Part shown: piece after piece, positions 8,194 to 15,831 of the stretch
Numbering within the stretch: position 1 is the first letter of the stretch
How the letters are laid out: each line of letters opens with the position of its first letter
Assembly: GCA_965223405.1 (NCBI GenBank)
Contig: CBDCWO010000006.1
Location: 5,456,001-5,520,000, forward strand
DNA: 64,000 nucleotides
Reading direction: 5' to 3'
From: CBDCWO01 sp965223405
GTDB taxonomy: Bacteria; Bacteroidota; Bacteroidia; Chitinophagales; Saprospiraceae
Program-made: the position numbers and the translations under genes
The notes under the pieces: model-generated
Databases searched by the model: none
What the model was told of the DNA's origin: nothing
The model's input: the letters and a program-made list of their open reading frames with translations, nothing else

Positions 8194-9080
8194 TGAGGGG
8201 GATTAACCATTACCTATGGATAATTCTATTAAGTGGAACAATGGTCCAGATGGTAGGACAATCTTACCGTAAGGAGCTTAAATCATGGGATCAGCAAAGG
8301 GTCGAATATCTTACCAAACCTGATGGTTGGACTACATTGGTAGGATTATATTGGCTGGATCAACCGACAAGTACTTTCGGTTCAGGAAATCAAGTGGATG
8401 TACAATTTCCAATTGATTTTCCTAACACTATGGGAGAATTTATAGTTACTCAAGATTCTGTTTTGATGACCATAACGAATTCGAAACAACAAGTAAAAGT
8501 TAATGGTAAAAAATCTCGACAATGTAAATTAGAATCCGACTTGACCGGAAATACGACTAATGTGGAATGGAAATCGTTTCGCTGGAATCTGATCCAGAGA
8601 GGGCAAAAACTGGGAATTCGTTTAAGAGATACCATGTCTGATGCCCGATTTGAGCTAAAAAATATTCCTAGATATAAGGCGAGAAAGGCATGGAAAAAAT
8701 ATGCTAAACTTTTAGTTCCTCAATCAACCGAAACCGTATTGATCACTAATGTAATGGGACAAAGATTACCCACTCCAATTGTGGGCAGGGCTGTATTTGA
8801 GCATCAAGGTGAATCCATAAGTCTAATCGCATTATCCGGCGGACCGGACCAATTGTTTATCATTTTTGGTGACCAAACCAATGGAACTGAAACTTATGGA
8901 GGTGGACGTTTTTTAGATGTTCCTTACTCTGGAGAAGGTAACATTATTATTGATTTTAATAAGGCATACAATCCACCTTGTGTATATACGGATTTCGCTA
9001 CCTGTCCTTTGCCACCGCGCGAAAATATCCTGTCTTTCAGGGTTGGTGCTGGAGAGAAAATTTCAAAAGAAAAGCGCTAA
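8193..9080 (+). CDS. Secreted DUF1684 protein
   Basis: The ATG at 8193 gives 295 residues with a signal peptide ending near MVGQS. A TTG nine bases upstream is less likely. The motifs ELKSWDQQRVEYLTKPDGWTTLVGLYWL near the N-terminus, GGGRFLDVPY, DFNKAYNPPC and the C-terminal FATCPLPPRENIL are the hallmarks of DUF1684. No activity is established for the family. The start overlaps the yqgE stop, so the two are coupled. Confidence 0.87.
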   Translation: MRGINHYLWIILLSGTMVQMVGQSYRKELKSWDQQRVEYLTKPDGWTTLVGLYWLDQPTSTFGSGNQVDVQFPIDFPNTMGEFIVTQDSVLMTITNSKQQVKVNGKKSRQCKLESDLTGNTTNVEWKSFRWNLIQRGQKLGIRLRDTMSDARFELKNIPRYKARKAWKKYAKLLVPQSTETVLITNVMGQRLPTPIVGRAVFEHQGESISLIALSGGPDQLFIIFGDQTNGTETYGGGRFLDVPYSGEGNIIIDFNKAYNPPCVYTDFATCPLPPRENILSFRVGAGEKISKEKR

Positions 9081-9089
9081 CCAAGGTAA

Positions 9090-10106
9090 TCAAGAGTATA
9101 AGCCATAATGCGCTGCACCCCACAATGCCGTCTTATCGTTCAGTATGACATAAATGGGAACTTTTTCCAATAATGGTTTTAAGCGACCACTATTAAATAA
9201 ATGGTTTAAAAACGACTTTTTGTCCAGGAGCTCCAAAACTTTTATAATTATTCCACCACCAATAAATAATCCACCTGTAGCTTTCATTTTTAAGGTAAGA
9301 TTTGCTGCTTCCTCAGCTAGGCATCTAAAAAATAATCGGTATGTGGCTATTGAAATATAAACTCCTCTTTGAGCACCCTCGGTTATTACACTAGCGGGAT
9401 CGTATTCCAGCATTTTCTTTTTCATCCAGGAGGGCTCTTCCAGGTTACGAACCTCTTTCATAAAATTATAGATTGAACAAATCCCTTGACCTGATAATAC
9501 ACGCTCCCAACTAACATGCCCAAATTTTTCCCTTAGATATATATACAATTCAACATCGATATCCGAATAAGAACTAAACGCCGAATGGCCACCTTCCGTA
9601 GCAAATGGATGTAGTTTCTCACCATCCCAATACATACCAGCTTCCCCCAGACCAGTTCCCGGAGAAAGCACCGCCACATTTCCTTCGATTTCAGGATCTC
9701 CTTCATTCAAGATTAAAACTTCTTCTGGCTTCAGGGCTACAATCCCATAAGAATTTGCTTCTAAATCATTGATTATGGTTACATGCTTTATACCCAGGTC
9801 AGAGGCTACTCTCGCCGTACTGATTCCCCATATGAGATTTGTGCCAGAAGCTTCTCCCCGGATTATCGGACCTGCAAATCCGATACAAATCCGATCAGGT
9901 AATTGCTTGCCGAGATGGAAAGATTTTACGATGTCAACAAAAGATGGGTATTCATTGGATTTAAAGGATTCTTGTCTAGAAAATTCCAGTTTTTCCCCAT
10001 CCCAGTGAAATAGAGCCAGATTGGTTTTTGTTCCTCCTACATCTGCCGCAAGGACCGACTTCGGTTTTTTTGGAGGTTTGGCCTTAGGAAAAGCAATTGG
10101 AATCAC
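9090..10106 (-). CDS. glk: Glucokinase (ROK-unrelated GlkA type)
   Basis: The protein phosphorylates glucose with ATP to enter glycolysis. Of its 338 residues, the N-terminal phosphate loop AADVGGTKTNLA (20-31, Asp22), catalytic Asp114 in IINDLEANSYG, LSPGTGLGEA and TEGGHSAF match bacterial glucokinase. It lacks the ROK zinc motif. The only start that fits is GTG at 10106, since an in-frame stop lies shortly upstream. About 15 Lys/Pro-rich residues precede the core, so a later start is also possible. It converges on the DUF1684 gene with a 9 bp gap. Confidence 0.9.
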   Translation of the reverse strand: MIPIAFPKAKPPKKPKSVLAADVGGTKTNLALFHWDGEKLEFSRQESFKSNEYPSFVDIVKSFHLGKQLPDRICIGFAGPIIRGEASGTNLIWGISTARVASDLGIKHVTIINDLEANSYGIVALKPEEVLILNEGDPEIEGNVAVLSPGTGLGEAGMYWDGEKLHPFATEGGHSAFSSYSDIDVELYIYLREKFGHVSWERVLSGQGICSIYNFMKEVRNLEEPSWMKKKMLEYDPASVITEGAQRGVYISIATYRLFFRCLAEEAANLTLKMKATGGLFIGGGIIIKVLELLDKKSFLNHLFNSGRLKPLLEKVPIYVILNDKTALWGAAHYGLYS

Positions 10107-10307
10107 CGGAATTATTTTTTGTGAATGCCAATTTTAAGAATTGAAACCAAATAAACCAAGCTTTGCCAATTCAATTATTGAAATAACTGAAATTTTTGAG
10201 ACCAAAGTAAATTTATAGCTTAGAAAAAGAAGCAAAACCTGAACGTCAACCTTATATAGACATTTACACGCAAGGCGTGACACACAGCTCATAACTCACA
10301 ACTGCTT
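10107..10307. other. Intergenic stretch with a fragment of the dispersed repeat
   Basis: No gene is seen. Positions 10244-10269 (CGTCAACCTTATATAGACAT and onward) are a diverged copy of the conserved end of the large repeat at 31050-31075 and 31568-31593. It is followed by a short word-like run of CTCATAACTCACAACT type. Confidence 0.55.
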
Positions 10308-11681
10308 TCAATTCTGCCTGATAATCTTTTGAATCATTTGTTCACCTTGATCAGAGGTTATCCGGACTACATAAATCCCGTTTTGCAATTCACCAATGTT
10401 GATTTTTGAGTCGAACTTTTCTAACATTCGGTACAATACTCTTCGACCGGAATATTCAAAAATTTCCAATTCCCAACGCTGAAATTCATCTGTATTGATT
10501 CGGATCCAATTATTGGCTAGGGTCGGGTAGATGCGTATTTTAGGGTTATTCCTTTTGTTCAAACTGATTACTTGACTATATTCCACGTTGCCATCCAAGT
10601 CAACTATTGCCAGCCGGTAATAGTTAATCCCTGGTAAAGCTTTAGTATCAAGCCATTCATATTGGCGGATGATTTTATGGCTATTCTCTCCTGGCAACCG
10701 TCCCAAAGATGAAAAGCTAATCCCATCTGAACTTCGTTCCAACTGAAAATAGTCATGGTTCTCTTCAGATGCCGTTTCCCATACCAAAAGAATGTGATTG
10801 TCTTCCTCCATTCCCCTGAATGAAATCAGGTTTACTGGTAGAGAGGGCAATGGAGCCAGACACATGGTATTAATGTCAAGGATGGAATTACATGGATTAG
10901 TATTTCCACCTATTGTAATCGGACCTCCGATGCCTGAGGCCAAAATCACCGGACATAGTCCTTCACAAATGTTCAGTAATGGATTGTTACTTAGATTTAA
11001 TTCCCCGCCAATTGTACTTAAAGCCATAAAACCTGATATGGAATCCAGTCTTTGATTTTGTACAATGAATAACTTGTTCCCAATTGAAGCAAGACTGTTA
11101 AATCCGCTTATGGTGTTCAACCAGCTGTTTTTGTACAATGACAAATTATGTCCAATCGAGAGGAGATTGTTGATACCGGTAACTTCCAGCAAGCTTTCAT
11201 TGCTATGGATGAAAAAGAAATCACCTACAGAAATCAGATCACTTAATCCATCAATGCTGGATAAGGACCAATTATCTTCAATTAGAATGTGATTACCCAC
11301 GAAAGTCAGAGATCTTAGTCCATCCAAATTTTGCAAAAGTGAATTATTCGTAATCTCAAGACTACCATTCCAGGTATCCCTGCCGATTCGTATAATGTTG
11401 TGTAACCCTTCCAAGCTGGTTAGTTGCGTATTGTTGATTATCAGATTTCCGCCAATATCCGTTAAACCAGCAAGTCCGAGTAGATTGAAAATACCCGGCC
11501 CATCAATAATTAGGTTTCGCCATTCTCTGATTTCGGTGCAGTGATAGTAGGTAGTAGAAAAATGATCTACTTGTTGTTGAGTGGTTAAATGGATATCATA
11601 ATCAGGGCAAATAGCTGAGAGGTTGTCGCTCTTAATAAGAGCCAAAATTAAGCTCAGACCGAATAATAGATTGGATTTCAT
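10308..11681 (-). CDS. Secreted receptor-L-domain/LRR-like protein with type IX sorting domain
   Basis: This 457-residue protein has a signal peptide (1-23). A beta-solenoid of about eight repeats follows (roughly 40-260), with the rhythm LTSLEGLHNIIRIGRDL, LQNLDGLRSLTFVGNHI and ISGFNSLASIGNKLFI, as in receptor L-domains. Cys residues cap both ends. Residues about 285-370 form a fibronectin-like/FlgD-like beta domain (WETASEENHDYFQLERSSDG). The last 80 residues (RIYPTLANNWIRI ... GIYVVRITSDQGEQMIQKII) are a type A type IX secretion sorting tail. It is expected on the cell surface; the ligand is unknown. Confidence 0.85.
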   Translation of the reverse strand: MKSNLLFGLSLILALIKSDNLSAICPDYDIHLTTQQQVDHFSTTYYHCTEIREWRNLIIDGPGIFNLLGLAGLTDIGGNLIINNTQLTSLEGLHNIIRIGRDTWNGSLEITNNSLLQNLDGLRSLTFVGNHILIEDNWSLSSIDGLSDLISVGDFFFIHSNESLLEVTGINNLLSIGHNLSLYKNSWLNTISGFNSLASIGNKLFIVQNQRLDSISGFMALSTIGGELNLSNNPLLNICEGLCPVILASGIGGPITIGGNTNPCNSILDINTMCLAPLPSLPVNLISFRGMEEDNHILLVWETASEENHDYFQLERSSDGISFSSLGRLPGENSHKIIRQYEWLDTKALPGINYYRLAIVDLDGNVEYSQVISLNKRNNPKIRIYPTLANNWIRINTDEFQRWELEIFEYSGRRVLYRMLEKFDSKINIGELQNGIYVVRITSDQGEQMIQKIIRQN

Positions 11682-11882
11682 CGTCGTTGGTTGTTGGCTA
11701 AAGATAATTATTATTCTCCGAATACAATGTTAAGTAAGTAGTTAGAAACACTGGAAAATTATTTTCTATTTACCTATTCATGAGATTAGAAGTAGGAATG
11801 AATCGACCAAGCAATTAGGGATAACAATGTGCTAAGATCCAATAAGCAGCTAGGATCGAAATTTCATAACTGAATCTCAATT
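11682..11882. other. Gene-free spacer, nothing recognised
   Basis: About 200 bp of AT-rich sequence lies between the sorting-domain gene and ric, both on the minus strand. No hairpin or reading frame of note was seen. Confidence 0.4.
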
Positions 11883-12614
11883 TCAGCCAGCCAATTTCAG
11901 TTCCAATAATTTTGCTTTGGGGAACAAAATGTTGTTTTCCAGATGGATATGCTGGTGCAAGTCGGCTTCAAACTCCTTCAATTTGGCATACAATACTCGG
12001 TAGGTATTACAAGCATGATCTGGAGGAGTATGATTGTTACTAAGCGTACAGATTTCCTTCAATAGGGAACCGGCATTATCGTGTTCATGCTCCATCATGG
12101 AGATCGGATTTGCTACAGTACCAAAAGGAGCTGGGGGTGGAGTCGTATTATTTTTCCTCGCCGAAGCTAACATTTTTATAAATGGAAATAAGATGTGTTC
12201 TTCTTTTCTCATGTGCAAGGAGAGTTCTCCACCTAAAGCTTTGAAATGTTGAAATATTTGAATGACTTCCGGATTGGCATGTCCATGTACCCGGGCAACT
12301 TTTTCTGAAAATTCTAATATCAGAGGTATATTTTTAACTACATATTGGTGGTGGGTATTGACTATATAGTCCACTAAAAAATCCAGATCCCAACTGTTGA
12401 AATCCGGAGTATGACCGGTATCATTGTTTTCCACAGCCTGCAGATCTTTGATTAATGCATTTTCATCAATGTGATTATCTGCACAAGCTGCGGCAATGGT
12501 TTTTCCACCTCCACAACAAAAATCCAGACCGTGTTTTTTAAATACCTCAGCTCTGCGGTAATCCTGAGCAACCAAATCGCCAATCTTTTCATTTAATATA
12601 TCAGTATTGTTCAT
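11883..12614 (-). CDS. ric: Iron-sulfur cluster repair di-iron protein (RIC/ScdA/YtfE family)
   Basis: RIC proteins rebuild iron-sulfur clusters damaged by nitric oxide or oxidants. The 243 residues show the N-terminal ScdA_N domain with the Cys33-Cys34 pair in HGLDFCCGGGKTI. A hemerythrin-like four-helix domain follows, with its iron ligands in TPHHQ-like THHQYV, VHGHANPEV, LHMRKEEHILFPF, MEHEHDNAG and HLENNILFP. Length and order match YtfE/ScdA. It is a single-gene unit with its own likely promoter. Confidence 0.95.
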   Translation of the reverse strand: MNNTDILNEKIGDLVAQDYRRAEVFKKHGLDFCCGGGKTIAAACADNHIDENALIKDLQAVENNDTGHTPDFNSWDLDFLVDYIVNTHHQYVVKNIPLILEFSEKVARVHGHANPEVIQIFQHFKALGGELSLHMRKEEHILFPFIKMLASARKNNTTPPPAPFGTVANPISMMEHEHDNAGSLLKEICTLSNNHTPPDHACNTYRVLYAKLKEFEADLHQHIHLENNILFPKAKLLELKLAG

Positions 12615-12633
12615 CGCTATTTTTTTTGTGGGG

Positions 12634-12641
12634 CAAAGATA
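12634..12641 (-). promoter_or_regulatory. -7 element TATCTTTG upstream of ric
   Basis: Reading the minus strand, TATCTTTG fits TAnnTTTG and lies about 20 bp before the ric start. The -33 position is only T-rich, so the call is moderate. Confidence 0.45.
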
Positions 12642-12758
12642 ATTTAATTGGATAAAAAGATGAATAACTCTTTTATGATTTTGTCCGAAATCAAAAATAA
12701 AAAATACAAATTAGAGTTTTTCAAATGTGTATCGCATTGCGGATGGAACAAGAGCAAG

Positions 12759-13454
12759 TTATTCAATCACAAACAGATAGCCTACTCCTTTTAGAGTAAT
12801 AATTTCAACCTGCTCATCTGCTTTTAAATAATCTCTTAGTTTAGTGATATAGACATCCAGATTGCGTGAATTAAAAAAATGATCATCACCCCAGATTGCT
12901 TTTAGGATCATTTTTCGATCAATGGTGCCTCCACGATTTTGATAAAGCGTCATCAATAGTTGGTTTTCACGATGCGATAACTTCCGCACTTGATTCCCAT
13001 GGATAAGCTCCAATCGCGATGGGTGAAACACAAACGATCCAATTTTAATTTTTTTGGCCGGTGCAATTTTTTTATCGCTTACAGGTTGAACCATGGAAAG
13101 CAAATTTTCTATCCTAACGATCAATTCCTCCATGCTAAATGGTTTTTTCAAGTAGTCGTTTCCACCACTCTTAAATCCTTTAACCACATCTTTGGTTTGA
13201 TCTTTCGCCGTCAGATAGATTATTGGAATGGAGGCATTTAAAGCTCGTATTTCGGTGCCGATTTGATAACCGTCCTTGTGTGGAAGCATTACATCCAGTA
13301 CACAAATGTCTGGGCTCATCTGCCGATATTTGGCTACCGCATGGCTTCCGTCATGGACCATATATACATGGTACCCACGGGTCTCCAAGCTTTCTTTAAC
13401 GATCTTGCCCAGAAAGTGCTCATCCTCAACATATAATATTTTAGCTCCCTGCAT
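12759..13454 (-). CDS. OmpR-family response regulator
   Basis: The protein has 231 residues. The receiver domain carries E10/D11, phospho-acceptor Asp54 (CVLDVMLPHKDGY), Thr in IYLTAKDQ and Lys in YLKKPFS. The winged-helix DNA-binding domain follows, with KLSHRENQLLMTLYQNRG and the C-terminal NLDVYITKLRDYLK ... GVGYLFVIE hairpin. It is encoded after, and overlaps by 14 bp, the histidine kinase. Such pairs are often RprX/RprY-like in Bacteroidota; the targets are unknown. Confidence 0.95.
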   Translation of the reverse strand: MQGAKILYVEDEHFLGKIVKESLETRGYHVYMVHDGSHAVAKYRQMSPDICVLDVMLPHKDGYQIGTEIRALNASIPIIYLTAKDQTKDVVKGFKSGGNDYLKKPFSMEELIVRIENLLSMVQPVSDKKIAPAKKIKIGSFVFHPSRLELIHGNQVRKLSHRENQLLMTLYQNRGGTIDRKMILKAIWGDDHFFNSRNLDVYITKLRDYLKADEQVEIITLKGVGYLFVIE

Positions 13455-14937
13455 GTTTTCTCGGTAATTCGATGATAAACTTTGATCCTTGGTGAGGAGA
13501 TGACTCTACCCGGATAGATCCAAAGTGCTTATTAATTACATTTGCCACATAACTCAAACCCAATCCATAACCCTTTATATCATGGTGATTTCCCGAAGTT
13601 ACACGGTAGAACTTATCAAAAATCTTATCCATATGGAAAGTATCTATACCTATTCCATTGTCTTGCACAGAAAGGATTACTTCTTCTGGGTGGTTTATTA
13701 ACTCGATCGAAATAATCGGCTTGCGGTCTGTGTACTTCAGAGCATTATCAATTAAGTTGTAAATAACGCTGGTAAGATGGATGCGATCACCATCCAGATT
13801 GAAATCATTGCCTTTTGACTCCAGGGTTACTCTGCCAGCATATTTTTCTACATGAAGCCTCATGGAAGAAACAACTTCTCCGGTTATGGCAAGCAGGTCT
13901 AATTTCTCAATATTTAAATCGGGAACCCCTTTTTCAAAAATGGTCATTTTCATTACTTTGTCCACCAAAATGCTCAGTCGTGACAATTCTTTCTGAGATA
14001 TATCGATATAATCTTTTGTTCTTACCGGATCACTTAGTCCATCAAAATTACTCAGCGCTTCCAGTGCTACACCAACCGTAGTAATAGGAGTTTTCAATTC
14101 ATGAGTCATATTGGATACAAAGTCATTTTTTATTTTCACTAACCGATGTTGAGAACGCATGGCCCGTAAAGTCAGCAAAAAAGCAGTACATATACAGATG
14201 AATAAGAGAGCAGAAAAAGCAAGATGAGGCCAGATTTTTCCGAATATCAAGGCCCGGTAATTGGGAATAAAAGCCTCGAACGTTTGACCGTTGGCAACGT
14301 CTACGTAGGTTCCTACTGGGAACGCAGAAATTGATAGATTAGGGTGCTCTGACTGTTCTATGAGTTTAATCTGGATAGGTGATTTAGCATAGTCAAATCC
14401 AGCTAGTTTTCTTTTTATTGTACTAGTCAAAAAGGAGTCTAATAGTGCTGAATCTCCTGGAATATCTGAGCTGATCGTGTGCTGGTAAAGGGACAGCATA
14501 CCGGAGATCTCCAAAGGACGAGTTTTGTTGATCCAAACTTCTTCACTATCCTTTCTCATGAAAAATGTGCTGTCTTTTTCCAGAGTTAACGCTATAGAAT
14601 GATGAGCATGTTTTTTGCCGTAGAACTTTTTAGTTACTCTGAGGATGCTGTCGATATTCGGACGATGGATGGAATCATGCTGATGGTCAATCAATATGAT
14701 GGATTTATCCATTACGTTGGAATCGTCTAATTCAATTCTGACTAAGGTATTTTTAAGTAGAGCATCTTCGGCTTCCCGGATTGCATTAGCAAATACTAAA
14801 TGGTTCTTTTGTCTTAAGTCATTCTTCTCATTGTGATAGATAGATTTTGTCCAGATACTTAAAAAGGTAAGCAATAATAACAGACTAATACCTGCCATCC
14901 ATTCATATTTCCGGTATGGAGGTGGTTTCCTCTTCAT
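13441..14937 (-). CDS. Membrane sensor histidine kinase (HisKA/HATPase)
   Basis: This kinase has 498 residues with membrane helices at about 14-31 and 238-257 that frame a 200-residue periplasmic sensor. Phospho-acceptor His279 lies in VSNMTHELKTPITTV. The ATPase domain has the N-box LIDNALKYTD and the glycine boxes VQDNGIGID and GYGLGLSYV. It is divergent from the GLPGLI/barrel operon across a 123 bp intergenic region, which makes that operon a plausible target (inference). A TAATTTTG element at 14943-14950 could be its own -7 box, but the leader would then be nearly absent. Confidence 0.94.
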   Translation of the reverse strand: MKRKPPPYRKYEWMAGISLLLLLTFLSIWTKSIYHNEKNDLRQKNHLVFANAIREAEDALLKNTLVRIELDDSNVMDKSIILIDHQHDSIHRPNIDSILRVTKKFYGKKHAHHSIALTLEKDSTFFMRKDSEEVWINKTRPLEISGMLSLYQHTISSDIPGDSALLDSFLTSTIKRKLAGFDYAKSPIQIKLIEQSEHPNLSISAFPVGTYVDVANGQTFEAFIPNYRALIFGKIWPHLAFSALLFICICTAFLLTLRAMRSQHRLVKIKNDFVSNMTHELKTPITTVGVALEALSNFDGLSDPVRTKDYIDISQKELSRLSILVDKVMKMTIFEKGVPDLNIEKLDLLAITGEVVSSMRLHVEKYAGRVTLESKGNDFNLDGDRIHLTSVIYNLIDNALKYTDRKPIISIELINHPEEVILSVQDNGIGIDTFHMDKIFDKFYRVTSGNHHDIKGYGLGLSYVANVINKHFGSIRVESSPHQGSKFIIELPRKHAGS

Positions 14938-15004
14938 ACCTACAAAATTAGCATGTTTTTGATGACCGCATCCATATATTAACCTTAATTAACCTACTTG
15001 TAAC

Positions 15005-15034
15005 CTTGATTAACTATGGTCGTATTTAACTTTG
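15005..15034 (+). promoter_or_regulatory. Candidate promoter of the GLPGLI/barrel operon
   Basis: CTTG at 15005-15008 and TAACTTTG at 15027-15034 fit the Bacteroidota -33/-7 pattern (TTTG, TAnnTTTG) with an 18-base spacer. The operon start is 27 bp downstream. Confidence 0.45.
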
Positions 15035-15060
15035 AGATCGAAATTAAAACCTATATCTAA

Positions 15061-15810
15061 ATGAAAAAGTGCATATTATTTCTTTTGCTTTTGCCGGTAT
15101 TAACCTTTGGACAGAGTAGTCAAGGCAAAATCAAGTATGAGGAAACAGTCAAATTACAAATTAAACTCGATAATGAGGATAAAGCTTTTCTATCAAAGCT
15201 ACCTACGGAAAGAACGTTTAATCATGAGTTGATTTTTAAGGACAATGAGAGTTTGTACAAATCAGTGGCGAATGAAGATCTAGAAATACAAGAAGAATCG
15301 GATGGCCATAATTTCGTGTTTAAAATGGATGTTCCGGATAACCAACTCTATTGTGATCACGCCAATCAAGTTCGTATTGAGCGCAAGGATTTTTTGGGTA
15401 AATACTTTCTTATCCAGGGAGAACCCAATAGCTGGAAGTGGAAATTAACCTCGGATGCAAAAGAGATTCAGGGATTTGCCTGTCAAAAGGCAATCTATTC
15501 GGATACCAGTGAGACTGTAGTGGCCTGGTACACCCCTCAAATTGCCATCCCCTACGGTCCGGCCAGTTATGGTAAACTGCCAGGAATGATCCTGCAGATT
15601 GAGTTGAACGAAGGTACGCGTATAATTACTGCCACCAATATTACTCTAGATTCTATTGAAGAAGAAATCGAGATCCCCACAAAAGGGAAAAAGGTTACGC
15701 AGGCAGAATTTGATGAAATTGTAGACAAGAAAATGAAGGAGATGGGTGCCACTCGGGGTAAAGGTGGCTCTGGTATTAAAATGATAATTACCTCTGACCA
15801 TAACCACTAG
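15061..15810 (+). CDS. GLPGLI family secreted protein
   Basis: The 249-residue protein has a signal peptide (1-17, ending TFGQ). The family signature appears as YGKLPGMILQIEL at about 172-184 (GxLPGLIL), preceded by AWYTPQIAIPYGP. The early block QGKIKYEETVKLQIKL is also typical. The family is restricted to Bacteroidota and usually sits next to a barrel of the type encoded 21 bp downstream, as here. The pair probably works together in the envelope. The molecular role is not known. Confidence 0.92.
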   Translation: MKKCILFLLLLPVLTFGQSSQGKIKYEETVKLQIKLDNEDKAFLSKLPTERTFNHELIFKDNESLYKSVANEDLEIQEESDGHNFVFKMDVPDNQLYCDHANQVRIERKDFLGKYFLIQGEPNSWKWKLTSDAKEIQGFACQKAIYSDTSETVVAWYTPQIAIPYGPASYGKLPGMILQIELNEGTRIITATNITLDSIEEEIEIPTKGKKVTQAEFDEIVDKKMKEMGATRGKGGSGIKMIITSDHNH

Positions 15811-15831
15811 ATCGTTTCAAAACAAATTTCG